Made by a program: the position numbers and the translations under genes
DNA from: Megalobrama amblycephala
Lineage: Eukaryota; Chordata; Actinopteri; Cypriniformes; Xenocyprididae
Length of the DNA: 64,000 nt
NCBI RefSeq assembly: GCF_018812025.1
Contig: NC_063049.1
Span: 40,599,503-40,663,502, forward strand
Direction of reading: 5' to 3'
The notes under the pieces: model-generated
Told to the model about the DNA's origin: nothing
What the model saw: the letters and a program-made list of their open reading frames with translations, nothing else
Databases searched by the model: none
Shown: piece after piece, positions 12,577 through 24,561 of the stretch
Position numbering within the stretch: the stretch's first letter is position 1
How the letters are laid out: each line of letters opens with the position of its first letter

Positions 12577-13104
12577 CTTTGAATTTTTACTTTTTCCATC
12601 AAATCTTAAATTTAAAATGCAAATGCATTCTTAATTGAATTCTGAATTGCACAAAGCCCTGATAATAACATCTAATTATTATATATATTTTTCATTTTTT
12701 CACAGCTCTAAAAAACAAACATGTTTCAAAGGATTTCAGAACTAATAGAAGACAACATGTCAGAAAAGTACCATCACTTTCTGTGACTTACCCTTCTGTC
12801 CCACCAGGGTTTTAATGGTGTCGGCTGTTTTTTTAATGCTGTCATTATCAGTGACATCCAAATGCAGCGCTGTGAGTTTGTCGGAGCAGGCCTTCTTCAG
12901 CTCATCCTCTCCCTTCTCTGTGTAGCAGCCTGCGATGACACGGAAACCCTTTGTGTCCAGGTGTCTGGCCAAGAGATTCCCAAAACCTGTGTCACAGCCT
13001 GTGATATACACAAACTTCTCCGATTTGTTGGGAACTTTTCCCAGTTCTCTGAACCACCGATAGACAAAGAGCAAGACAATGAGACCAACAACGTACAGGA
13101 ACAT
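10083..13104 (-). CDS. Array copy A: SDR9C retinol/steroid dehydrogenase, dhrs9 paralogue
   Basis: Coding exons 13104-12792, 11502-11244, 10588-10425 and 10303-10083 (313, 259, 164, 221 bp) join in frame to 318 residues. The start ATG lies two bases after an acceptor (ttttgcag). Seen: N-terminal membrane anchor (residues 2-18), TGCDTGFG (35-42), VNNAG (110-114), Ser164, Tyr176 and Lys180 of the SDR active site, and EPGFFKT (205-211). The length equals the roughly 319 residues usual for this family, so the enzyme is probably functional. Known family role: NAD-linked oxidation of retinol or 3-alpha-hydroxysteroids at the ER membrane. Distinctive residues: Ile171-Val172 before the catalytic Tyr, Thr212 in the substrate loop, and Ala-Val-Lys-Asp after the last junction, where exon 4 is one codon shorter than in B and C. 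The exact orthologue (rdh-type or dhrs9-type) cannot be fixed without a tree. Confidence 0.9.
12420..12576. repeat. Two (TA)n microsatellites in intron 1 of copy A
   Basis: TA runs at about 12427-12476 and 12525-12574, separated by a short unique segment. The corresponding tract in copy B hosts the Tc1 element at 22342-23979, so this is its unoccupied counterpart. Confidence 0.85.
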
Positions 13105-13555
13105 GTCTGCAAAAGAAAAGTATTTTTTCTTAAGAAAAGAGGATTCACATTCATGCAACACCCCCAAAATCAACAAAATATAGATGAGAGAGAGCGCATT
13201 TGGTCAAAGTTCGACTCAAAAAGTACCAAGTGAACCATTAACTCACTAACTGTAGGACACTGCAAAACAGTATGAATGATTTTGTAGAAGTTCAATAAAA
13301 ACAAAAGATACATTTAAAATAAAGATAAATGGCAGCATATGATAAATAAAGAATAATAACAGTACGTTTTTTGTTTCTTTATCTTTTCACATTGGATAAC
13401 TGTGCAAGTGGGTGATTGCGAAATGCTCAGATTCATGAACGAATTGTTCTTTTGATTCGAATCTTCAGAATCAGTTGAACCGGTTCATACAAGTTCACGA
13501 ATCGGGCTGAATCGGTCGGAATCAACAATTCATTGAAGCGTTTCTTTCAAGCTTT

Positions 13556-14308
13556 TTAAGCGTTTATTTCAGCTTTTCTCCACATGGCAGCTCTGTGTAC
13601 ATACGCATCCAGTGCCCTAACCGGACACAGCAGATTTAGCTTTTCCTGGTCCGAGGACGTAAATGGAGGAGGACAGAAGGCCTGCAGCACGATAGGTCTC
13701 ACAGGATTAGTGAGGACCTTAGGTATATATCCCGGTCTGGGATGAAGGAAAGCCTTGACATTACCAGGCGCAAATTCGAGGCACGATGGAGATACCGACA
13801 GGGCCTGAATGTCTCCAATTCTCTTGAGAGACGAGCAAAAATAGATAGTGAGCAAAAACACTGTCTTAAGTGTTAGAAACTTTTCTGGCACCTCTTCGAT
13901 GGGCTCGAAGGGGGCCATAGAAAGGCCTTGCAATACAATGGCCAAATCCCAAGCCGGTACTCTCGTGCAAACAGGTCTAAGCCTCAAAGTGATAAGCGGG
14001 TGTCTCCCCAAAGATACCCCATTCAAAGGAGCATGGTAAGCAGCTAAGGCCGCCACGTACACCTTTAGTGTGGAGGGGGATAACCCTGAAGAAAATCTTT
14101 CCTGCAGGAACTCCAGTACTGCATTAATCGGGCAGTTAACTGGATCCCACTGGTGATTTTCACACCATGAAGTGAATAATCTCCACTTCAAGGAGTAAAG
14201 TTTCCTCGTGGAGGGAGCTCTGGATTGGAGAATGGTCTCAACAACCTCGGTTGAGAGACCGGAACCTATGAACTGTGCCCCCTCAGAGGCCACGTCCGCA
14301 GCTTCCAT
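13556..14308 (-). pseudogene. DIRS tyrosine recombinase, C-terminally truncated
   Basis: 250 residues. It has the N-terminal SAM-like segment (STRKLYSLKWRLFTSWC) and the first catalytic Arg in SSLKRIGDIQAL. The frame then ends at 'HRAAMWRKAEINA', before the HxxR and the nucleophilic Tyr expected of the family. It cannot be catalytically complete as it stands. Confidence 0.8.
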
Positions 14309-14389
14309 AACTCCAGGCGGGGGTGAAGGATCGACCCGCTCACCTGAGAGAGAAGGTCCCTCATGATTGGAATCTCCATCGGAGACCCG

Positions 14390-15721
14390 TCAAGAAGGGA
14401 TACCAGGTTCGAGAACCATACGTATTCTCTCCAGAACTCCCGGGAGCAATGCAATCGGGGGAGATGTGTTGTCTGATCGAACTAGCACATGATGGTCCCT
14501 GAGGTATGGGAGGAAGTGTTTCAATGCTAGAAACACCGCCAGCATCTCCAGGCAATTTATATGCCACGAAAGATGATGGTCCTGCCACAGACCCCGACTC
14601 ATGATTGCCCCCCAGCCCGTGAGGGATGCATCGGTCGTTAGCGTGATGCGACGACTGAGAGCTCCCAACACAGGTCCCTGGGACAGAAACCAAGGTTGCT
14701 TCCATATAACTAGAGCACGCAGGCATTGCCGTGTGACTCTGATTATACGAAAAAGATTCCCCCTCGGTGAGAACCCCTTGGTTTTGAGCCACCACTGCAG
14801 TGGTCTCATGTTCAGCAGGCCAAAAGGTATCATGTTGGATGCTGCTGCCATAAGACCTAAGAGTCTCCGGAACTGTTTGACAGTGAGTGACTGGCCTAGC
14901 TTTATGTCTGAGACGGTCGAGAGAATTGATGTTATGTGAGCCGGAGAAAGACGGGCGCGCATAATCACCGAATCCCACACCACGCCTAGATAAGTGGTCC
15001 TCTGAGCTGGAGAAAGCACACTTTTCTTTGCGTTTAGTCTCAACCCCAACCTTTCCATGTGAGCGAGAATAACATCTCGATGATGAACCGCCATCTGCTC
15101 TGATTGAGCCAGAATCAACCAATCATCTATGTAGTTCAATATGCGGATGCCCTGCATACGCAAGGGCGTCAGAGCCACGTCTACACACTTGGTGAAGGTG
15201 CGGGGTGACAATGCTAGGCCAAAGGGAGGAACCCGATTTTGGAATGCTTCGCCCCCGAAAGCAAACCTTAGGAACTTCCTGTGTTGCGGGAGGATTGATA
15301 CATGGAAGTATGCGTCTATTAGATCTATTGTCACAAACCAGTCCTCGGATCTGATTTGTGACACGATATGTTTGATTGTCAGCATTTTGAAATTGAGCCT
15401 CGCTACTGTTCGATTCAACTGACGAAGATCTAAGATCGGACGCAATCCCCCGTCTTTCTTTGGCACAATGAAATAGCGGCTGTAAAACCCTGACTCCCAG
15501 CTGGGAGGAGGAACCCTTTCTATAGCCTCTACTTCTACTTTTCTACTGTGTGCAGGACCCATTGAGATACTTTTGACAGATTTTTCCACTCTGACAAAAA
15601 ATCTACTAAGGGAACCAGCCTCTCGAGGCTGGCCTCTGGTGGAATATGGGCAGTCAGCACAGTGCCCTAAAGCGGAGCCACGGCAGGAACGACTGGCTTG
15701 GCTGCAGAGAGAGCGCGCCAC
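14390..15721 (-). pseudogene. DIRS reverse transcriptase / RNase H
   Basis: 443 residues in frame. RT signatures are FIVPKKDGGLRPILDLRQLN, DLIDAYFHV and the YIDD catalytic motif, followed by RNase H beginnings (TTDASLTGWGA, CLEMLAVFLALKHF, VRSDNTS). Just after SDNTS the sequence jumps to unrelated residues (PPIALLPGVLERI), which is the sign of an internal deletion of the distal RNase H region. The out-of-frame stretch at 14361-15122 is a shadow of this gene. Confidence 0.85.
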
Positions 15722-16862
15722 CGTCGGGTGACACGCAGGGAACTACTGCGCCCTGGCATTGCGGCGGGGTTGGCAGAGCACCCCCCTGAGGGCACCGAAG
15801 ACAAGCGGGCACCGTAGAGAGAGGTGAATGCCGCTTGACTCCGGAGGGGACCACCCTCAGGATCCTTACTTTTCTGGCATCGGGATTTTTTAGACAAAGT
15901 CCTCTTACCGGCAATGACAGCCCTCAGATCCATCTTGCCCTTCGAAGGCTTCGCCTGAGAGCGTTGCCCCACATCCCAGCTCTTCGGAGGGGGAGTGCGG
16001 GTAGCAACACTCTGCTTCTGGTGTTGTCTGTACTGCGAGGAGCTCATACTCGGCTTTGGCTGCTCCCGCCCAGCAGCCGAACGGACTTGGGTACGGCGGG
16101 GAAGAAACTACTGCATAGCGGTAGCCTGCTTCTTCGCCTCCTGAAACCTCTAAGTAACTGATGTAATGGCTTCACCGAAGAGGCCAGACGGATTCAGTGG
16201 GGCATCCAGGAGAAACGTCTTGTCACAATCTTTAATGTCAGACAGATTTAGCCATAGATGACGCTCTGTGGCCACCAGGGCTGCCATAGATCGGCCAACT
16301 GACTTGGTGGCACGGAGCACTAAATCAGCTGACTGACGTAACTCCTGGATAAGATCAGCACCCACTTCCTCACTTTCCTCCAAGTCCTTCAGCAGGTCAG
16401 CTTGGTATGCTTGCAGAATGGACATAGTGTGCAAGCATGCCACAGCTTGACCTGCTGCCAAGTACGCTTTGCCCACTAGCGCTGATGTTGTCTTCAGTGG
16501 CTTAGTGGGCAATGTCGGGGCTCTTGGCATCGCCCCATACCCGTGTTTCCTCATACCGACCACATTGGTGTAGGTGGCGGTCTGAGGGGTGTAAACACAG
16601 GATGATACCGGTCTCTTCCACGACCTCGACACCTCGGTGCCTGACGTGGAGGCTGAGCAGACCTAGATGGTAGAAATCGTTCATCTAATTTACTTTTGGT
16701 CTGCTGCTCCTGCTTCTCGGCTGGCCAGTCGATGCTTAACTTGGCAACAGCATTAGAAAGCACCTCCATGTGCTCCTTGCTCGCGGGAGAATTTAGTGGC
16801 GAGTCTTCAATATCTCTCGTTGCCACGCTGACAACATCCAGCTCCTCAGAACTAGACACCAT
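15667..16862 (-). pseudogene. DIRS gag-like region, frameshifted
   Basis: Three overlapping minus-strand frames (16862-16551, 16632-16150, 16047-15667) together cover a gag-like region upstream of the RT. The first has a basic RGRGRDR stretch; the second contains helical segments (for example LVGKAYLAAGQAVACLHTM). The frame changes between them indicate decay. Confidence 0.65.
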
Positions 16863-17649
16863 CAGCGTCTATAGACTTGGATACTATATAATTTGGGCGA
16901 ACGAGGATTTGACAGATGTTACGGAAAGTAAGTTCAATTTCGCAAAAAAAGTAACTTACTGCAGTGTTGTAACTTATACCACCACAACTTGATTTTATGA
17001 GTTTTATCAATACACATACGAAACAGCGTTGGTTTTAATAAATATTTTTTTAAATTATAACGTGTAAAAAATTTTATTCGAGAGATGTAGTTGTCTTGTA
17101 CATTATTGTTTATTGTAAATGCAAACTATTTAGATTCAATTCAAAATTACTTGTTTTCATGAGAGGAATCATGGCTGCAACAGTTGAACTGTCTGGGGCG
17201 CATGAAATTACAAGAAATGTAATAAAAAAAACGTAATATCTGTTTAGATTTACTTTGATATATTAACTAGCTTTATTGAAACTGTTTGCACATCACGTGA
17301 TTGCGAATTGACATAAAAGAACGGCTGTTTGTTCTGTCCAAATGAACTGTTTGAAAGAACCGATTCCCGAAAGTGATTCGGATCTCACTTCACTAAGTGT
17401 GTAAATCAACGCGGTCAACCCATGGGTCAACCACGACACTGTACTTTTACACTGTACTGTTGATGCATTGAAAAGAATAAAAGAAAGAAACTAAAATAAC
17501 GTTGTTGCAACATCAAAATGTCATTAAACGCGTGAACAATACGCCCTGACAGAAATCTTTTGCAAACAGCATGCATTTACTAAAAACTGGAGTTTTCTCA
17601 CTGTAACTTCTTGCAAAACAGTCTCAGACGGCCCGTATAGGCTACTCAC

Positions 17650-17720
17650 CGTTTCTTTATAAGTCAGCTTTCTAAGATAACTGTTTCTAGCAAGTCAGTT
17701 GTCTCAGTAGTGTGGGAATG
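17650..17720 (-). other. Candidate 5' noncoding exon of array copy A
   Basis: On the minus strand, 'aaagaaacg' is followed by a strong donor, gtgagt (GT at 17649-17648). The coding exon begins with an acceptor just two bases before its ATG, so a spliced 5' leader is required. This donor is conserved at the same relative position in copies B (25782) and C (47344). The 5' limit is a guess. Confidence 0.5.
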
Positions 17721-17778
17721 TGTTTGTTCTTCCTTGCCGCTTTGTATCTGGCTATTATGTAAAGTGTTCCGTGCTACT

Positions 17779-17793
17779 CCTGCAGGGGGCGCT
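17779..17793. promoter_or_regulatory. CTCF-like motif upstream of copy A
   Basis: CCTGCAGGGGGCGCT matches 13 of 15 positions of a common CTCF core form (CCACCAGGGGGCGCT). It lies about 130 bp upstream of the noncoding exon donor and is conserved in B and C. CTCF binding is inferred from the motif only. Confidence 0.4.
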
Positions 17794-19334
17794 GAATGAT
17801 CAGAAAGGAGAGTTTGTTATGAGTTTGGCAGTCACAGTGGGAAGGTCAGGTAAAACACCAGAGATTACTGTCTCTCATTTCTCATTTTTCTTACAGCTGC
17901 TGTTGATGTTCATTAAGCAGCAAGTGATGCATTTACAGGCATTTAACATTAATAATAATCATCATTTAAACCTGTCATACTACAGCCTTTTTGTAAATCA
18001 TGTATGACTCAAGTGGCTTTCTTTATTATTATTGCATGATTACCATCAACATCACCATTGTTCAAATACTGTAAAAAAAAGAATTGTAAGAACTGTAAAA
18101 AAGCTAAATTGGAGAGAGAAGGCAGATGGGATCCGGAAAAGTCCATGAGCCTAGACTTGAACTCAGGATTCATGGTGCACAACATCACCATATGTCAGCA
18201 CACTGTCCACAAAGCTATTGGGAAGTGCAAGTCTGAGCTAGTCTGATACATATTAGAACCTCGTGGGTGGGGGGAAGTAAGGGACAGAATCCCAAATATA
18301 CTGCTGTCAAAATCCGTCCCCAAATGATGAGATGTTGATGCATTGCCTTAAAGGATGCTGATTCTATCCTGTTTGTGGATGTTCATTTTTATTGTGATAT
18401 TAAATATGTTGACAGGAAGCAAAATTGGTAAGAGAAGGCAGATGGGATTTGACGGTAAACATACAGCTGTCGAAATTTGATGTTTATATGCTTACCCCCA
18501 GGGCATCCAAGATGTAGGTGACTTTGTTTCTTCGTGTCTTAGGACATCAATGTGTCGGCACGAGCCACAGGGTTCTGGGGACACCAGAGACTTATATTAC
18601 ATCTTGTGAAAAGGGGTATAATAGGTCCCCTTTAAGATAATTTTTCAAATAAGAAATACAAGTTACTTTGTTTTCCCATTATGACATCTCTCCTGCCCCC
18701 ACGTTGAGAAATCAGGAGTAAGTGCAGAGGTGTTATGTGTGCTGTGTGAACATGATGGTTAGTTTCTAGACTAAATGTGAGTGTTTACTCATCTCACTTG
18801 CAAAAAACAGATTCAGTATTCTTAAAAAGAATAAAAACAGTGAAATACAAACTCAGAATATTATGCAAATCATCAATAATCAAATGTTAAATTACACAAA
18901 TTTACTTTTGTATTTAATCTCACTTTATTAATCAATGTCTTTGCTGCTGACCTTCGATGATCCAATTCAACCGTACAAAGAAGCAAAAAAGACTTTAGAT
19001 ATACATCACATTTGTGTTTTTTATTTTTTCTGTATATGAAATTGCATACTTCCCTACTGTTTCACAGGAAAAAAACAGTATGTGACAAATAAAGTATGTC
19101 CAAATTCACAGTATTGATAAAAGAGTAGGCAAAAAGTACCCGGACGAACTGCTACTTCTGGAGAGATTCTGAAGTGTGCATATGATGGACACTTTACTAT
19201 CCCATGAGGCCACGGGAGAGGATTTATGAATGGCAGAGATGAAGCGACTCAACTGACACTGGTAGGTCACATGCTAATGACAACATGACGGATGTAGTAC
19301 GTCTGGATTCTAAAACATTTTTTTAAATTTTGTT

Positions 19335-19340
19335 TTTATT
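19335..19340 (-). terminator. Candidate poly(A) signal of array copy B
   Basis: Minus-strand AATAAA about 122 bp past the copy B stop, matching the one in copy A. Confidence 0.5.
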
Positions 19341-19461
19341 TAAATTCATTATTGTAAAAATGTACATTAAGTATTAATTGATATATATTTGTTTACAATA
19401 TAAAGTATTACATCACGTCTCAGTATGCTGCAAGAGCATGGCACAAAGTGGCTGTTTATGC

Positions 19462-22400
19462 TTACAGAACTGAAACTTTGGGTTTAACCGCGTTTTTTAA
19501 GACGAAAGCATCCGAGATGAAGGTTGGCATGTAGGAGAGAGGCAGCCAGAAGAACTTGGCATCCCAGCCTGGAGAATATCTGGTACGGGGATGGACCGCA
19601 GCCACAGCATGCTCCATACAGCTCACCACCTTCATCAGATCTGGATCCACAATCTTCTCAATCTTCTCCTTAATCACCAGCTTTGCTACAAAAACAATTA
19701 CTAGTTATAAATTTTATAACTTCTCGTAACAGGAAGTGTGACCTTTATTTGCTATGATTTGAATTGGTTATTGGATTTGAACTCACTTTTGTCAATGAAG
19801 TCACCGCCGTACTCATCCTTCACCTCCTGAGGCAACTTCTTCCATAATCTCTCCATATGACTCTCAAAGACAGTGGAGTCAGTAACAGCTGTTTTGAAGA
19901 ATCCAGGTTCAATGCATAAAACCTTCACTCCAAACGGTGCCATGTTCCTCCTGCAGAGCAAAGAAAAACACATTAAATATAGTCACGGCGGCAAAACTAA
20001 AATAAATTCTGGTAATATTGTTTGTTTGGTGGTAAAGTTTAACTGACCTAGTTACATTTGCACATGTTAGAGAATTATTCTGAAATTATATATATGAAGT
20101 ATATATCCCAGTGTATATATATGAAAAACTTGAACTTAAAAAACATAACCAAGAAATCGCCCTGGCAACTAACAGAAATAAATAAGTTAAAGTACTACAA
20201 TTACTAAAACTACAACTGAAATAAAAATTAAATAAAGCCATTAAATGTTAAAAATATAAAAAATATACATCTTTTATCACGAGTGGCTATTCACAGTTGA
20301 AGTTATAAGCTGCTGAATTTTGACTGGCTGCTGCCACTCACTTGTGCTGTCTTATCTAATATTTTTAGGATATGTTTGCACTTGCAGAAAGTGTTCGCCC
20401 AATTTACATTTCCTCAGTTGAATAGTTGCAGAGCTCGATAAGAATGCAGAGAAATGCTTTGAATCTGAATTCGTTTGATTTTGTCAGGATTTTGTCATTT
20501 AGTGGTTACTGGACATACTAACCTTAGACTGTCATTAAAAGCTTCTACTCCATACTTAGTAATGCAGTACGCCCCTCCCAGGGTACTAATCCGTCCAAAC
20601 ACACTGGCCACGTTGACCACTCTGCCCTTGGCTTTCTTAATGAGCGGTAACACACTCAGAGTAACGGCTACAACCCCGATCAGATTGACATCGATCATTT
20701 GTTTGAAGTCCTCGATATCCAGCCAGTCGTTGGGAGCAGTTGGGAAAGAGATACCAGCGTTGTTGACCACGGCCCATAGACCTGCAAACACACACACACA
20801 CATTACAAAATACAATCGTTTTCTTTCATCACAAGGGACTGCTAAATACAAAGCTTTGGTGACAGGAAGTGTCATGTGAAGAAACTACAACTTAATTAAA
20901 GAACACTGTGAGAAAACAAAACATAAGCTTTCCAAAGGCCTTAATAATAATAAAAAACAAAGATATGACATCTAAAGTATGTAAGGTAGTACTAGATCTC
21001 GTTTATTGAATCCAAAAGGATTTAATTATATTTTGCTACATATAAAGGTATTTTAAAGTTTTTGAATTGTTAAAAGGTCATTCGTTTTAACCATCCAAAG
21101 GCCAATACAATCATTTCATTTGTGATTAAAATATCTTAAAATGTAATAAATGTATATATTTTTTTATTCTGGCATGATTTTATAACATGATATATCAACA
21201 TAGTGCAAAATGGAAATAAAATTATGTGTGGAAGTCGTAGCTTTGTTATGAGAAAATATGTCCAGAAAAATGAATTTAATTGATGTCATTCGGAGTAACC
21301 AATATAAAGGGACCATTTTGTAAGTCATGCAGTCAGTATCATGTGACAGGATGTGACATCATTCAGACACCTGCAAAGGACCACATAGTCGTGAAACAAA
21401 GTAACTAACTCTCTTTTAACTATTTGTTAGTGATGGGAAACCAAGGCTTTCTAAAGCATTTGAGGCTTTCATCAAATTGTGCTGAAAAACGGTTCATTAC
21501 TCGAAGCTTTTAACACAGTGCAAATTAACGACATCTGGTGGTCAGACTTGTTTTCTTCACCATATCTAAATCGTCGCGGAGCAGATCTACGGTTTGAAAA
21601 AGCACGTGACCAAAGCTTCAAGTCCGTGACATACGGAATCACTTTTGTCTTCAATCAGTTCTATCTAATCTGATGTAATCTCATCTAAATTATTTTGTGA
21701 CAATGAGACCACCACTCGTGTCATGTGTAACCTGGTCAACGGATTCACATATTGAATAATAATATAAAATATAGCCTACAATGATGTGATCATAACTGAC
21801 GTGAGTAGCCTAGTTACCAAAAATATTTTGGGTGAGCCATTTAACCCTTATGTTCTGTTCGGGGTCTCTGAGACCCCAGCAATAAAACATGATTAAATGC
21901 ATTTTCCTTTATGCATCAGTTGAAGCGCCAATTTTTTCAAACCAGCTGTCTCGACTTTCTGATACGGCATGACGTTCGAAGCTTCAAACGTCATCAATCA
22001 CGTGCTATTGTCATTTCGATACAAGCATCAGTACAGTGTGTGGTACAATAGTACTTTGAAAACTGCGTCGGAGCATCGGAGCCCCGGTATCAACCGTCCC
22101 ATTACTACTATTTGTAAAATTCATGTTTTCACTTGCTCATACGTATGTCCCAAAACATCAGGTCATTCGGTACAACCGCTATAAAACATGGAAAATGTTG
22201 TAATATTTAAAAAAACTTGTACTAAATATAAAATATTTGATTGTCCTTTTGCTAGATAGATATCAGCCTGTTAGCATTTTTAGAAAATATCGTCATTTGG
22301 TAAAACTGAAATTTTTACATATATATATATATATATATATACAGTGGGTACGGAAAGTATTCAGACCTCCTTAAATTTTTCACTCTTTGTTATATTGCAA

Positions 22401-23976
22401 CCATTTTGCTAAAATCATTTAAGTTAATTTTTTTCCTCATTAATGTACACACAGCACCCCATATTGACAGAAAAACACAGAATTGTTGACATTTTTGCAG
22501 ATTTATTAAAAAAGAAAAACTGAAATATCACATGGTCCTAAGTATTCAGACCCTTTGCTGTGACACTCATATATTTAACTCAGGTGCTGTCCATTTCTTC
22601 TGATCATCCTTGAGATGGTTCTGCACCTTCATCTGAGTCCAGCTGTGTTTGATTATACTGATTGAACTTGATTAGGAAAGCCACACACCTGTCTATATAA
22701 GACCTTACAGCTCACAGTGCATGTCAGAGCAAATGAGAATCATGAGGTCAAATGAACTGCCTGAAGAGCTCAGAGACAGAATTGTGGCAAGGCACAGATC
22801 TGGCCAAGGTTACAAAAAAATTTCTGCTGCACTTAAGGTTCCTAAGAGCACAGTGGCCTCCATAATCCATAAATGGAAGATGTTTGGGATGACCAGAACC
22901 CTTCCTAGTGCTGGCTGTCCGGCCAAACTGAGCTATCGGGGGAGAAGAGCCTTGGTGAGAGAGGTAAAGAAGAACCCAAAGATCACTGTGGCTGAGCTCC
23001 AGAGATGCAGTCGGGAGATGGGAGAAAGTTGTAGAAAGTCAACCATCACTGCAGCCCTCCACCAGTCGGGGCTTTATGGCAGAGTGGCCCGACGGAAGCC
23101 TCTCCTCAGTGCAAGACACATGAAAGCCTGCATGGAGTTTGCTAAAAAAACACCTGAAAGAATCCAAGATGGTGAGAAATAAGATTCTCTGGTCTGATGA
23201 GACCAAGATAGAACTTTTTGGCCTTAATTCTAAGCGGTATGTGTGGAGAAAACCAGGCACTGCTCATCACCTGTCCAATACAGTCCCAACAGTGAAGCAT
23301 GGTGGTGGCAGCATCATGCTGTGGGGGTGTTTTTCAGCTGCAGGGACAGGACGACTGGTTGCAATCGAGGGAAAGATGAATGCGGCCAAGTACAGGGATA
23401 TCCTGGACGAAAACCTTCTCCAGAGTGCTCAGGACCTCAGACTGGGCAGAAGGCTTACCTTTCATCAAGACACTGACCCTAAGCACACAGCTAAAATAAC
23501 GAAGGAGTGGCTTCACAACAACTCCGTGACTGTTCTTGAATGGCCCAGCCAGAGCCCTGACTTAAACCCAATTGAGCATCTCTGGAGAGACCTAAAAATG
23601 GCTGTCCACCAACGTTTACCATCCAACCTGACAGAACTGGAGAGGATCTGCAAAGAGGAATGGCAGAGGATCCCCAAATCCAGGTGTGAAAATCTTGTTG
23701 CATCTTTCCCAAAAAGACTCATGGCTGTATTAGATCAAAAGGGTGCTTCTACTAAATACTGAGCAAAGGGTCTGAATACTTAGGACCATGTGATATTTCA
23801 GTTTTTCTTTTTTAATAAATCTGCAAAAATGTCAACAATTCTGTGTTTTTCTGTCAATATGGGGTGCTGTGTGTACATTAATGAGGAAAAAAAATGAACT
23901 TAAATGATTTTAGCAAATGGCTGCAATATAACAAAGAGTGAAAAATTTAAGGGGGTCTGAATACTTTCCGTACCCA

Positions 23977-24025
<49 letters not shown>

Positions 24026-24561
24026 CTTTGAATTTTTACTTTTTCCATCAAATCTTAAAATTTAAAATGCAAATGCATTCTTAATTGAATTCTGAATTGC
24101 ACATAGCCCTGATAATAACATCTAATTATTATAGGCCTATATATATATATTATTTTTCACAGCTCTCAAAAACTAAAATGTTTCACAGGATTTCAGAACT
24201 AATAGAAGACAACATGTCAGAAAAGTACCATCACTTTCTGTGACTTACCCTTCTGTCCCACCAGGGTTTTAATGGTGTCGGCTGTTTTTTTAATGCTGTC
24301 ATTATCAGTGACATCCAAATGCAGCGCTGTGAGTTTGTCGGAGCAGGCCTTCTTCAGCTCATCCTCTCCCTTCTCTGTGTAGCAGCCTGCGATGACACGG
24401 AAACCCTTTGTGTCCAGGTGTCTGGCCAAGAGATTCCCAAAACCTGTGTCACAGCCTGTGATATACACAAACTTCTCCGATTTGTTGGGAACTCTTCCCA
24501 GTTCTCTGAACCACCGATAGACAAAGAGCAAGACTATGAGACCAACAACGTACAGGAACAT
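19462..24561 (-). CDS. Array copy B: SDR9C retinol/steroid dehydrogenase, dhrs9 paralogue
   Basis: Coding exons 24561-24249, 20781-20523, 19950-19787 and 19685-19462 (313, 259, 164, 224 bp) give 319 residues with intact GT/AG borders. Anchor, [13 protein letters not shown], Ser164, Tyr176 and Lys180 are all present. It differs from copy A at few positions: Arg23, Lys156, Thr171-Leu172 beside the catalytic Tyr, Ala212 in the substrate loop, and the exon 4 start (LVIKEKIEK, one codon longer). Intron 1 (20782-24248) holds a hAT MITE and a Tc1-like element without harming the splice sites. Expected role is as for copy A; substrate preference may differ. The frames on the opposite strand of exons 1 and 2 are shadows. 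Confidence 0.9.
21428..22107. mobile_element. Non-autonomous hAT element with exact 8-bp target duplication
   Basis: 680 bp bounded by 'tagtgatggga' and 'ccgtcccattacta' (imperfect inverted ends) and by an exact 8-bp duplication, ctatttgt, at 21420-21427 and 22108-22115. Copies A (near 12130) and C (near 33470) run uninterrupted across this site. An 8-bp duplication and TAG-type ends are typical of hAT. No transposase is encoded. Confidence 0.85.
22342..23979 (+). mobile_element. Tc1-like transposon, nearly complete
   Basis: Terminal inverted repeats 'cagtgggtacggaaagtatt' and 'aatactttccgtacccactg', flanked by TA on both sides (22340-22341, 23980-23981). About 1.64 kb, inserted in a (TA)n tract in intron 1 of array copy B. 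The repeats extend about 200 bp inward. Copy A carries the same tract without the element. Confidence 0.92.
22721..23762 (+). pseudogene. Tc1-like transposase with one frameshift
   Basis: The frame 22721-23182 gives the paired helix-turn-helix DNA-binding half ([21 protein letters not shown]). The frame 23139-23762 gives the DDE half: first Asp in LWSDET, second Asp in FHQDTDP, and Glu in [10 protein letters not shown]. The two overlap at a run of seven A's near 23143, where one extra base would explain the break. Otherwise I see no stop. An alternative start lies a few codons later. Confidence 0.85.

Larger units (their letters stand above)
13551..16870 (-). mobile_element. Truncated DIRS-type (tyrosine recombinase) retrotransposon
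   Basis: Minus-strand order gag-like (16862-16150), RT/RNase H (15721-14390), tyrosine recombinase (14308-13556). This order and the recombinase in place of an integrase are diagnostic of DIRS elements. It lies in the 5' intron of array copy A. Compared with unit B, the insertion replaces about 80 bp, and no terminal repeats are visible, so both ends look truncated. Breaks: a gag frame change near 16600, the RNase H tail deleted after 'RSDNTS', and the recombinase cut off before its HxxR...Y core. It is a dead copy. Confidence 0.85.
16871..18634. other. 5' region of copy A, then spacer between units A and B
   Basis: 16880-17885 is the upstream region shared with unit B (25050-25955) and unit C (46560-47580). 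It includes the candidate noncoding first exon and CTCF-like motif listed separately. 17890-18630 is spacer. 17905-18070 recurs inverted at 49812-49985, and 18260-18420 recurs at 25980-26110 and 26400-26520. No coding region is seen. Confidence 0.5.

Noticed and set aside
12862..13233. Plus-strand frame of 123 residues over copy A exon 1 (repeated at 24319 and 35648)
   Set aside because: It is the antisense shadow of the conserved dehydrogenase exon. Its conservation among copies follows from the minus-strand gene.
13556..15721. Recombinase and reverse transcriptase frames as a host or viral gene
   Set aside because: The order and motifs identify a DIRS retrotransposon, and the breaks show that it is defunct.
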